From assembly GCA_015698045.1 (NCBI GenBank), contig BLAL01000236.1, forward strand, positions 124,001 through 188,000: a stretch of DNA of 64,000 bases, read 5' to 3'. Position numbers and translations under genes: made by a program. Source of the DNA: Rhizophagus clarus. Lineage: Eukaryota > Glomeromycota > Glomeromycetes > Glomerales > Glomeraceae. Below the pieces are notes generated by a model. The model was not told where the DNA came from. It did not search any database and saw nothing but the letters and a program-made list of their open reading frames with translations. Below are positions 25,501 to 37,130 of the stretch, in pieces; position 1 is the first letter of the stretch, and the number at the start of each line of letters is the position of its first letter.

Positions 25501-28179
25501 TTGAATATCAGATGCAAGTTACTCACCTTTCAGAAAAAGATTGTTATACGGCTACGAGATTGAGCTGCTTGCTTATGAAACATAAGGCTAATTTCTCTCG
25601 TTCCCTTTCTAATCCCATCTTATATCTTTCTCAGGCCTTGGGTTTGATTAATTTATTCCCCCATATGATCCAATGCCATGTTAATAATTTGTTTTTGATG
25701 GCTAATTCTTCTACTCCTTTTATCCAGTATTTATTCGTTTATAGATTAAGGTTGATTCAATTTAGGTTTTCGATCCCTGTTTCTCCTTTAAATATGGTCG
25801 ATTGGTCCTTATGGTCTAATACGACTGCTTTCAAATGTGATTATATCGCTCGCACTATTGCTTCAATGGTCTCTACCCCCTTCCGTTTGCAACCTGCTAA
25901 CTTTACTTTAATCTCTCCAGACCTTACTTTGCCCGGACATACTCCTTTATATTTGTGTATGAGCCCTAACGTCTTTAAAACCTGCCTCACGGTCCTGCGT
26001 AAACGTTATCTGTATTATCTTTTGCAGTTGATTATGCCTACTGGCTCGCACCTCATTTCCTGGACTGCCTATCGGACTGCCTATATTGCCCAATTGGCTG
26101 ACAAACGTGGTCGTTCCCTTCCTCACAAATGGTACCTCGACATTAAAGCCAATACTACCCTTCCTGATGCTTATGATCGTTTACACGATCGTTACATGTT
26201 TCCTCCCTCAACAGCTTCTATCATCGACTTAGTTCCCGGCCCTACTACCACCCAGAAAAACCGCCATTGGTTTGTTACCCTGAATGATCGTAATGCTCCC
26301 CTTTTTGGCAAACAGTTTAGTGTTCAACCTAAGAAGGACACCTGTGTAATTGTACATTGGATCTCGGATTGTCTCTCCTCTCCTGGTGATGTTATCTGTC
26401 TTCACCCATGTCTAGGCTGTGAGGCTCATGTTCCCTTCCCTTCAGCCAACAAATATACCGCTGTCATGCCTACCTGTACTTTCAAGATCTCCTTGTTGAA
26501 GTCTTTAATCCTACATACAAATAGTGAACGTATTCGTCAGAACACCACGGAAATTGTTTCCCCTTACTCTTGGGCTGCTCTTAGTACTACGGTGGTCCCC
26601 TATTTTCAACGCTTGAATGTTTCGCCAGATTTTTCCCCTTTTCTTTCTACTGATGATGGCGCTTTGCTTCAGCCCTCTCCTTTACATGACTTGCCTAGTC
26701 TCTTCTCTCCAGTTCTTCTCCCATCTGGTTCTCATTATCGTTTTTATACTGATGGTTCCCTTGTTACCTGAAGTCTCTATGGGCTGATCTTGGGTCCAAA
26801 TTATTCATGACGCTGGCTACCTCAACTCTGTTGCTGCTTATGCACATGGCACTATACAGAATTGGCCATCCTCTACTCGTGCGAAAGTCGCTGCTATTTT
26901 TGCTGTCTTAAACGTCTCCCCCACTGACTCTACTATCTCTATTTACACAGATTCCCAAGCTGCCATTGATGGTTTGCGTTCGTGTTCTTCCTCCTCTTAC
27001 GTTAATAGTTGTTTGTATTACAAGACTACTAATTTTGAATTATGGGCCTCTATCGAGCGCTTTATTCATGCAAAACGGCTCACGGTCCATCCTGTTAAGA
27101 TTAAATGCCATGATGGAAACTACTAGAATGAGTTTGCTGACTCACTCGCCAATTCTGCACATCACTCCGATAATGCCATTCCCTTTTCTATGGCTGATTA
27201 CACTTCTTCGCATTGTATCCGCTTGGTTTTTGACGATGTTGTGTGTGAATCTAACCCTCGACGTCTGTTCAAGCTCTACTATCAAGCTTCCTACATGGAG
27301 GACCTTTTGTCCTTCAAACGTTTCCAATTTGCATTTTGTCTATGTAATAGGGATGACTATGTGATTGACTGGGAACTTACCTGGTTTACCCTCAATTTCT
27401 CTCCAGTCCATGATGCCTCCTTTCGGGCTCACCATGCTTCACGACATTATGCCTTCAAGTTTAAACTTTTCCTCGATAAACTACCTCTTCTGGAAAGATT
27501 GAAAATCACCCATCCAGATCTTTATATCGATCTCTTGACATGTCGTTCATGCCGTGATCGCAAAGAGGATTTGATACATCTCATTTTGTGTTCCAAGCAT
27601 CATACCACTATGCATCAGATTTTACAAACCTATTAGAATCACCTGTTTTCCAAGCTCCGTGAAGCTGGTGAATTGGCTGATATGGATCCCACGCCTATGC
27701 TTAGGAAGCTTTCCTCTCTTTCGTGCTGGACTATCTCCTCTTCTAATTGGTCCTCTTATGCGCTCATCAGGGGTTGTTTACCCCATACTTTTATTGATCT
27801 ATTTGTTGATTTATCTATCCCCAGACAGTCTGCTATGAAGGTCGTAGCTGCGATTCATAACAACTTCATTCAGAAACTTAGGATACGCATTTGGAATCTG
27901 CATACTTATGATAAAAGTAAATGGAAAGACGCGATGAACATTACTCTCAAATTGAAAACTACTTCTCGGCCATCTAATTTGCCTGCCACTTCGTATGTGC
28001 CTTTCTCTTCACTACCTTCTCCGACCCATCTCGTGACTTCACGTGACTTCGGAACCGATTGGATTAAGAGCTTGATGATTCAGGGATTACCATGGTATAA
28101 TCATTTGTCAGGTTTTATGAGTCGTCTAATGGTGCTACTTAATAACAGCTTTTGCAGGATGAGATGTCAATTTTTATAG
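22559..28179 (+). pseudogene. LINE C ORF2, broken
   Basis: About 1870 codons with the same domain order as in A and B. Lesions include a small deletion near 22895, TGA at 23109, TAG at 24486 (TGG in A), TAA at 24939 (CAA in A, in the IDQGE RT motif), TGA near 26770 in RNase H, TAG near 27125 and TAG near 27634. The endonuclease CGDFN is changed to CDDFN near 23130. Open stretches remain at 23148-24488 (446 codons) and 24948-26771 (607 codons, containing FMDD near 25100). Confidence 0.88.
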
Positions 28180-28552
28180 TGGACATGTTATCCGTTATTA
28201 TATTAGCATAGTTGCTTCTACTTTGGTTGGAATATATCAAGGGGGAAAATCAAGGAAAATTTAGTGTAATGCGATTTATCTTTTTAGGGTAGATTTATTA
28301 CTTTATTTTTACTTAGGAGACTATATAGCTTTGTTTTTAGTTAGTTTTATTTTAATTTGTTTCTTTTTATATTTTGTTAAATTGTATCGATATAATAATA
28401 ATTAATAAAGATAAAGGCTACTATGCCGCATTTGCCTTGAATTTAAATTCTAACTATCTGCGTATCTTTTTCTGCTGATCACTCTATCCATTTTTTTAGC
28501 TAACACTTTTTCATAAAAACTTATAATTTTCCCTACCTAAAAGTCCTCGAAT
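28180..28552 (+). other. LINE C 3' UTR/tail and LINE D 5' leader
   Basis: No gene. Conserved 3' UTR, AATTAATAAAGATAAAGGC, tail palindrome at 28439-28450, then the D leader from 28452 to the ATG at 28553. Confidence 0.8.
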
Positions 28553-30672
28553 ATGCCTAACAACGTTGCTAGACGAGGCCGTGGCTCTTTTAATCCTAAT
28601 AGTAGGAAGACCAGCTGCCATGAACAGAAAAAAGACAATAATAACTCAGATAACTTCAGCTCTGACGGTGAAAACACCGTTCAGCAAAAACGTACTAGAA
28701 CTACCTCCGATAACACTATAGATGAAGACTTCGTTACTGATACAGCGGCTGACATTGGAGTAGATGGTCCCTCTTTTTCTCCTAAAGAAAATAATACTGC
28801 TTCAACTTCTCTTTCCTCTCATCTGAATATGGCTGCAGCTCTTTCTGCACCTGTTGACAAAGCGTCTGATGGACTCAACGCGTCCATGCATGCTAGAACA
28901 ACGACTCCTGTATCTCCCCCTAACGCATCGCCTGATAAGGATACCGCTAATCAACTTCTCATCCGCACTCCAACTTTTTCCATTGAAAGAAAGGATTTTC
29001 AAACTGCGGCTGCACCAAACTCACCCCAAAACTTTAAAAAATTTCTCTACCAATAAGGCATTGATTGATGCTGTTAACAACACCTTTTTAGAAACCTATA
29101 AAGCGTACACCAGTAAAGCTAAGATGACTGGTTCTGGTGACTCCAAATGCCTCGTTATCCATTTCCAAACAGCGGAGGCACGTGATGCCTGTATTGGTGC
29201 TGCCCACCAGCAGTTCCCTGACATTGTATTTCATGCACATGACCCCAAGCAGCTCCAGAGTGATAAAGATCTCTGAGCCATTCAAGTTACTGATATTTCC
29301 TTCTTCTTAACCAAGGATAACGTCATGTCCTATTTTAAAAAATTTGGCAATATAACATCCTGTCGAATTTACTCCAGGAAGAATGCCAAAGTACAACAAG
29401 CCAGAATCATTTATGACTCTGCACATTCTATTGCTCGTTTTGATACCCAATGGGCTGTTTACTGCTTTTCCACTTGCCTCCGGGTGACTCCATGTCACTA
29501 CACGGTCGACCAAAAATCTTCTCATCACGAATTTGTTACTACGCTTACGCAACTACCTCTTAACACCAAGGATATTGATCTTGCCCCCTCTCACCAGGGA
29601 TCTTAGTACTAAAGCTGTCAACATACCTCTTTACTTGAACTCTTACAAGCCTAAGAAATGGGCTTACATCACCTTTAATTCTCAGGAAATCATGGATGCA
29701 GCCATGGAACAGATTATTGGCTTCCGAGGCCATGCTTTACAATGGAATTTACCAAATGACACCAATAAACTTTGCCACAGATGTGGTAAATTTGGATGTG
29801 CTCCCAATCAATGTCCAAGCCACCAGCAACGGGGTCGTACTAAGGATAGAAACCCAGTGGCTGCGCTAAAAGAACATTTCAATATTAATCAACCCGCTCG
29901 ATCTAAAGCGCATTCACGCTTAGGCTCTCATTCACGATCACGCTCGAAGGGCCCTGATAACTCTCGATCCTCTCAACCTCGTCAGCCCTTAGCTAACACT
30001 CTTAATACCAGCAATCCTCATCGTGATCGCTCTAAATCTGGTGATCAATGTGACTGCTCGGTCTCTTTCTCTACAGCTTTGCGCACCTCTGCTTTCTCTT
30101 CATCGCGCAATCACTCGTCCACTATGCCTCCTCAAGAGGCTGCTAATATCCTCTCCTTATTAAAAGCTCTACAGCAAGATATGGTAGAAGTCTGTAATCG
30201 TATTACTGCTCTCAAGCTTAATGATAGATGTATGACCCGTATTGAGCAACACCTTGGTTTATTATCTTCACCAGATACTTCTGCTAATTCTTAGCCTTCG
30301 GACATGCTAGTAGACCCGCCGACCAATATTGACCCTATTATCACGCAGGATTCTGCTCGACCTGCTACTCTGACCGTCCAAACATCCCTTAACCCTTTAT
30401 TGCCCGACTTCGTTCCCACACGTCCTGTCAGGGCCCCCATCTCCGCTACTTTACCTGTTACTCTCCCAGTTACCTCCTCTTCTTCTTACTCCCCTAGCAT
30501 GGTCTCTTCCCCTTTACAAACTCGCGATAAAATTCAAGCCATTAATGCGAAGCATTCGGCTATAGAAAATAAGCTGGACATGCTTACTAATTCCATCAGT
30601 AGCTTCATCAGATCAATTTCCTCTTCTTCCTCTTCTTCCATGAACGCAGCTAGTGCAGCTGGTTCTAATTAA
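28553..30672 (+). pseudogene. LINE D ORF1, broken
   Basis: The best-preserved ORF1 N-terminus in the window: 167 open codons with a basic start and an Arg/Lys cluster (QQKRTRTT), then a frameshift near 29035. The frame reads on through the conserved ALIDAVNN region to TGA at 29274, through the RRM-like region to a frameshift near 29585, and then 253 open codons (29533-30294) with the CHRCGKFGCAPNQC knuckle near 29775, Arg/Ser tract and coiled coil. A TAG at 30292 (CAG in B) precedes the last segment to 30672. Confidence 0.82.
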
Positions 30673-30722
30673 TTTTCTCTCCTCCCTACCTAATTCCCAT
30701 CTGTGTTTCTCAGTGTGTTTTA

Positions 30723-33700
30723 ATGATGGACAATAATTTGATTATGACTCCTTTGTTTGAAATCCTCCTAACCCTATAGATATAGATAATTTTCTTTTAC
30801 AAAACTCTTTATTTTCTTCTAATTCTTTATTATCTCCTCCCTTTAATTCTTTTAATATTTTCTCCTTCAACATTAACGGTTTCAAAATGCACCCTCAAAA
30901 CAAAATTGAATTATTAAACAATTTCTTTTCTCTTAAGCAAATCTCCTTTGGTGGAGTTGTCGACACTCACCTACATTCCAAACTGATGCAATTTTTGGCT
31001 AAACGCCTTTCTAATTATACAGTATTTTCTTCAGTCTTGGATACCTCCCAACATGTTCGTTCTTCTGGAGGTATTTCCCTTTTCGTTGAAAATTCTTTGG
31101 CCTCTCACGTTCATACTTATACATCCCATTCATCGCGCTTGCTTTCTGTTGACTTGTATTTTAAAGGCAACATTAAACTGCGCATTTTTGTTGTTTATAT
31201 TCCCCCACTTCTGATCAAGCCCTGTGTGATAACACTATAGACCTTTTAATTCACACTTTGTCTGAGGTTAAACGACTTGGTTTTTATCACGCTGTTTGCG
31301 GCGATTTCAATATGCATTTAGATCAATTCTATCCTATATTTTTCAATCAACCTCAAATTGCTTCTAAGCGTATTTATCGTCTCTTTAATTTTCTTTTATA
31401 GAGCGGTTACGCTGATTTTACCCCTATTAATTTCTCTGATTCTCTTGGTACATTTCATCACGCTGACTTTAGTTCACGCATTAATTATGTCTGGTCATGT
31501 CCTCTTTTAAAAAGTTTTTTACTCACTTCGGTTATTTTTGATGTTTGTGATCTCAATTTTTCTGAACAATCCTGTTATTACCTATTATGATCGCTCCTTT
31601 TTACATTCTTCTATTAAGCTGGCCCGTGCTCATCAGCTTAAACGGTGTTCTCGCCATGTATTTTTGTTAGATTCTGTGACTCCCTTACAATGGGTTGATT
31701 TTTCCAATCACATTGACAAACTTTGTAACATATCTCCCGCTACTTTTGCCTCTTGGCATGTTAATCGAATGTGTGAATATTTACACGCTAACATTATTGC
31801 CGGCGCCAATGCTATTCTGCCTGCACGTACTGTTGGTAATGACCATACTCCTAAACTCCCCAAAGATTTGGAAGTCTTATTACAACATTATCGTTTCCTC
31901 AATCGCGTCCTTAATTCTGTTAGACTTCTACGCAAATACCCGCATTCCTTTTTTCCTTTCCACGACCATAAATGGTCTGTCTACCTTATTAGATTAAATA
32001 ATATTTTTAGATTGTATAGTTCTATCTTCCTTACTGTCCTGGTTTTACCCCTAGTTTTATCTTCTTGCCAGGCAGACAACTTTAATGCTCTTTTTGATAC
32101 CTTGTCGCAATCCTCCAAGTCATTAAAAGGCTTACACCTTTTAAAAGAAAAAGAATTTTAGGATTCTTCTATCAGAACCTTTATTGATAGTCGTGATAAT
32201 AATTTTAACACTGATATTTCTTCTTTTATCAATTCAGCACTTTCTCGCTCTCATCGTCGAATTGTGTTAGATCGTGTTTTTATCGATCATCCTACTGCTC
32301 CTTATTTGTTAACAGACCCCAAAGCTATCTCTGACGCTGTGGTGGATCACTTTCAAAATGCTGTTCCCATCAGATCTACCCCGCCCTTACATATCTTAGC
32401 TCTACCCGATAGATAGCGTTCTGCATATTCACCTATGGACTCAGTTTCTCTGGATATCTATGATTCTCTTCTGTCTCCCCCTTCTCTGGATGAATGGCTC
32501 TTCACGGTTTCTTCTATGTCCAATGGCAAAGCCCCTGACCCTTCCATGATTACTTATAAAATGCTTAAGCATTTAGGACAGTGTGGAAAATCTATTCTAA
32601 TTTTACCGGTTTTTCTGGCAAATTTCTAATAAATCCGGTAAATTTTTATAATCCCAGAATTTTTCTGGTCACGGTACAGCAAATTTCCAGAATATTTTAA
32701 AATTGCCAGAAATTTTATTTATAGTCCATTATACTTATTTTATAATCAATTAAATGGTAGTACAAAAAAATTCTAGTTAAAAAAGCCAATTTCCGGAATT
32801 TTTATGCTTTACCGGAATTCTTCTGAAACTTTTTTAAGTTTTTTTCCGCACTGATTTAGGACCCATCACCAACTCTTTACTTTTAATTTTGATTCGTGAA
32901 TGTTTTGCTTCTGCTGACATCCCAGATCTTTGGCGTCAGGCTATGATCTTTCCTATTCCTAAGCCACATGAATGACATTATTAACTAAAAAATACCCATC
33001 CCATCACGCTTTTATAAGTTATTCAGAAATCATTTGTCAAACTCTTCTACAACCGCCTATCTTCCATTCTCGCTACACATGAAGTTCTCACCAGTGGTAA
33101 TTTTGCTGGGCTGCCAGGAGGGACCTGTCGTGATCCTATTATTACGCTTGAATCAATTATCCACGATGCTGTCTGCAATGGCTTGCCTCTTTGGATCCTT
33201 TCTCAAGATATCTCCAAAGCATTCGACTCTGTAAATCTTACTATGTTGAAATTTGCTCTGGAACGTATACGCTTACCTGCGTCTGCCATCATGCTTCTCC
33301 TATCACTTTTTATGAACCGCTCTAATCGGGCCTATACTGCTCACAGTGATACTTCTTCCTATCGCGTTCGCATCAGTATAGACTAAGGCGAGGTGATTTC
33401 TCTGCTCCTATGGATTATTTACATAGATCCTCTCTTAACTGTATTAAAAAGAGATATGATGGATCCTTATATTCTACGTTCTCCAACGCTACTTCTGACT
33501 ACGACGGATGATACATCACATGTTACTATCAACAATCTAGTTTTTATGGATGATTCCACTCTTATTTCTTCTTCAACGGCTGGATTGGAACACATGCTCT
33601 TGATCACTGAGGAATTTTACACACTAAATAATACCTCAGCTAACCATCAAAAATATGTTTTGATTTCCAACTCCTTACCTTTAACCACTACGTCTGCCAC

Positions 33701-36627
33701 TTCCCCAGTGGAATTTAACTTGGAGCTTTTCCCTTTAAATAGCATTTCTTCTTTATCTGTTATTCCTATTTCTATTTCTTCTTCTTTTCGATTTTTAGGG
33801 GTATGGTTTAATATCAAAGGATCTCGCAATTTTGTTAAGAAACAAATTGCTGATGAATGTAACTCTTTCGCCACCACTCTCCATTCGGTTAGACTATCCG
33901 CCAAACAAGTGGTCTACCTCTATAATGCCATGCTCATTCCTAAGCTTGAATATAGGATGCAGGTTACTCACCTATCTGAAAAGGATTGTTATGCTGCGAC
34001 AAGATTAATACATTCGCTTGTGAAACACAAAGCTAATTTTTCTTGCTCTCTTCCTAACTCTATTTTGTATCTTTCTCAAGCTTTGGGATTGATTAATTTA
34101 TTCCCCTATATGATCCAATGCCATGTTAATAATTTGTTTTTGATAGCTAATTCTTCTACCCCTTTTATTCAACGTTTGTTTGTTTATAGATTGAGGTTAA
34201 TTCAATTTAGATTTTTGATTCCTATTTCTCCTTTGAATGTGGACGATTGGTCCTTATAGTCCAATACAACTGCATTCAAGTGTGATTATATTGCACGCAC
34301 TATTGCTTCCATGCTTTTCACCCCCTTCCGTTTGCAACCTGCTCGCTTTACTCTAGATTTTCTGGATCTTACTTTGCCAGGCCATATTCCTTTGTATTCG
34401 TGTATGAACCCTACCGTCTTTAAGACTTGCCTTAAGGTCCTGCGGAAACGTCATCTATATTATCTTTCACAATTGATTACGCCTACTGGCTCGCACCTCA
34501 TTTCTTGGACTGCCTATCGGACTGCCTATATTGCCCGATTGGATGATAAGCATAGTCGTTCCCTTCCTCACAAGTGGTACCTGAACATCAAGGCCAACAC
34601 TACCCTTCCCAATGCCCACGATCATTTATACGATTGATACATGTATTCTTCCTCAACGACTTCTGTTATTGACTTGGTTCCCGATAAAACTACTACTCAG
34701 AAGAATAGACATTGGCTTGTTACCCTTGATGGAAATAATGCTCCCCTTTTTGGCAAACAGCTTAGCATTCAACCTAAGAAGGATACCTGTATTATTGTAT
34801 ATTGGGTCTCGAATTGTCTCTCCTCCCCTGGTGATGTTATCCGTCTTCACCCATATCTGGGCTGCGACACTCATGTCCCATTCTCTTCGGCCAATAAATA
34901 TACCGCTGTTACGCCCTGCTGTACCTTCAAGATTTCCTTATTGAAGTCCTTAATTCTGCCCACCAATTGTGAGCGTATTTGACAGAACACCACGGAAATT
35001 GTTTCCCCCTATTCTTGGGCTGCTCTTTGTGCTATGGTAGTCCCTTATTGTCGACGCTTGGATATTCTCCCAGATTTTTCCTTTTCTCTTTCTGTTGATG
35101 ATGTGGTTTCGCTTCAGTCTTCTCTTTTATGTGACTCGCCTAGCCTTTCTTCTCCTGTTCTTCTCCCACCCAGTTCTCATTATCGTTTCTATACTGATGG
35201 TTCTCTTGTTAACCTAGGTCTACCTGAAGTCTCCATAGACTGGTCTTGGGTCCAAATTATTCAGGTACCTTAATTCTGTTGCTACGTATGCACATGGCAC
35301 CATACGAAATTGGCCCTCCTTCACTCGTGCAAAAGTAGCTGCTATCTTTGCTGTTTTAAATGCTTCCCCTATTGTTTCTACTATCTCTATCTACACAGAT
35401 TCCCAAGCTGCCATTGATGGTTTGCGTTTATGCGCTTCCTCTTCCTATACAAACAGTCACCTCTATTACAAGACTACCAATTTCAAATCATGGGCTTCTA
35501 TCAAGTGTTCTATTCATGCAAAGTGGCTCGCTGTCCACCCTGTTAAGGTTAAAGGCCATGACGGCAACTACTGGAACGAGTTTGCTGACTCACTCGCCAA
35601 CTCTGCTCATCACTCTGATGATGCCATTCCTCTTTCTGTGGCTGACTACACCTCTTCGCACTGTGTCCGCTTGATTTTTGACGATGTTGTTTGTGAAACT
35701 AATCCTAGGCGTCTGTTCAAACTCTATTACCAGGCTACCTATATGGAAGACTTTTTATCCCTCAAACGTTTCCAATTTACATTTAGTTTATGTAACAGGG
35801 ATGATTACGTGATTGACTGGGAACTTACCTGGTTCATCCTTAACTTCTCTCCAATCCATGATGCCTCCTTCTGGGCTCACCATGCTTCACGGCATTATAC
35901 CTTCAAGTTTAAACTTTTCCTCGATGAATTACCTCTCCTGGAAAGATTGAAATTTACCCATCCGGATCTTTATATCGATTTCTTGACATGTCGTTCGTGC
36001 CGCAATCACAAAGAAGACTTGATGCATCTCATTCTGTGTTCCAAATGTCGTACCACTATGCATCAAATTTTACAGACTTACCAGAATCACTTGTTCTCCA
36101 AACTTTGCGAAGCTGGTGAATTGGCTAACATAAATCCCACGCCTATGCTTAGGAAGCTCTCTTTTCTTTCTTGCTGGACTATTTCCTCCTCTAATTGGTT
36201 CTCTTATGCACTTATTAGGGGTTGTTTACCCAGCGCTTTTATTGATCTATTTGTCGATTTATCTATCCCCAGACCGTCAGCTATGAAGGTTGTAGCTGCG
36301 CTTTATAACAACTTCATTCAGAAACTTAGGACACGCATTTAGAATCCGCATACTTATGATAAAAGTAAATGGAAAGACGTGATGAACATCACCTTTAAAT
36401 TGAAAACTACTTCTCGGCCGTCTAATTTGCCTGCCACTTCGTATGTGCCTTTCTCTTCCTTACCTCCTCTGACCCATCTCGTGACTTCACGTGACTCTGG
36501 ATCTGATTGGATTAAGAGCTCGATGATTCAAGGATTACCATGGTATAATCATTTATCAGGTTTTATGGGTCGTCTAACGGTGCTACTTAATAACAGTTTT
36601 TGCAGGGTGGGATGTCGATTTTTATAG
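30723..36627 (+). pseudogene. LINE D ORF2, broken and MITE-interrupted
   Basis: Endonuclease (VVDTHLHSK near 30957, GDFNMHLD near 31300), RT split by a 275-bp MITE after the KMLKHLG motif, SQDISKAFDS near 33200, FMDD near 33540, RNase H near 35180-35620, C-terminal CRSCRNHKEDLMHLILC near 35995. The GDFN motif is intact although the frame is broken. Lesions: one-base deletion near 30740, others near 31205 and 31565, TAG at 31400, TAG near 32415, TGA near 32974, TAA at 33384, TAG at 34257, deletion near 35265, TAG near 36340. The most damaged large copy. Confidence 0.87.
32579..32853. mobile_element. hAT-type MITE, 275 bp, in LINE D
   Basis: Absent from copies A, B and C at the same codon. The ends are near-perfect inverted repeats (CAGTGTGGAAAA at 32579, complement of TTTTTCCGCACTG at 32841-32853). 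It is flanked by a perfect 8-base duplication, ATTTAGGA, at 32571-32578 and 32854-32861. The interior is AT-rich with repeated CCGG(A/T)AATTTTT motifs in both orientations and no coding capacity. The 8-bp duplication and CAGTG ends fit a non-autonomous hAT element. Its ends differ from those of the hAT at 48004-52766, so a different transposase moved it. Confidence 0.93.
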
Positions 36628-36733
36628 TGGGCGTGTTATCTGTTATTATGTTAGCATAGTTGCTTCTACTTTTGGTTGGAATATATCAAGGGGGAAGATC
36701 TAGGAAAATTTAGTGTAATGCGATTTATTCTTT

Positions 36734-37130
36734 CATCAGCAAATTTAATAAGGCGTAATATTACGAAACTTTACGCCTGCGAAATACTCCGTAAGTTTAC
36801 AGGACCTTCGGAATATTACGTAGCGTAATATTCTGTAGTTTTACACGTAATAATACCGTAAGTTTACGCGTACTAAATTTCTGACTGTATAATACTCCAT
36901 AATATTACGTCGTTAAATTTCGCATGTTTACAATGTAATATTTCGAAACTTTTCCGAACGTGTAATACTTCGTAATATTACGTCGTTAAAATTCGCATGT
37001 TTACAATGAAACTTTTCCGAATGTATAATACTTCGTAATATTACGTCGTTAAATTTCGCATGTTTACGATGTAGTATTTTGAAACATTTCCGAATGTAAT
37101 ATTACGCCGTAGAATTTCGTTTATTAGTGA
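36734..37130. repeat. Left terminal and subterminal repeats of element 2
   Basis: After the CATCAG end, motifs CGTAATATTACG (a perfect palindrome), CCGTAAGTTTACG and CGAAACTTTTCCGAA recur. From about 36880 to 37125 they form some three copies of a unit of about 70 bases (CGTAATATTACGTCGTTAAA, then TTTCGCATGTTTAC). Related motifs fill the right end at 58780-59450 in inverted orientation. By analogy with CACTA-like elements these are probably transposase-binding sites. Confidence 0.8.

Larger units (their letters stand above)
20222..28451 (+). mobile_element. LINE copy C, full length, tandem
   Basis: 8.23-kb copy in the same orientation as A, B and D. The tail palindrome lies at 28439-28450. 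ORF1 and ORF2 are recognisable end to end but have more lesions than B. A short in-frame-disrupting minisatellite (three copies of about 27 bases, TCTTCTTCATCTTCCTCCCT type) expands the end of ORF1 at about 22250-22335. Confidence 0.92.

Noticed and set aside
36731-36733. Clean target-site duplication of element 2
   Set aside because: The left flank ends TTT and the right starts TTA; T-rich sequence makes a 3-base match uninformative.
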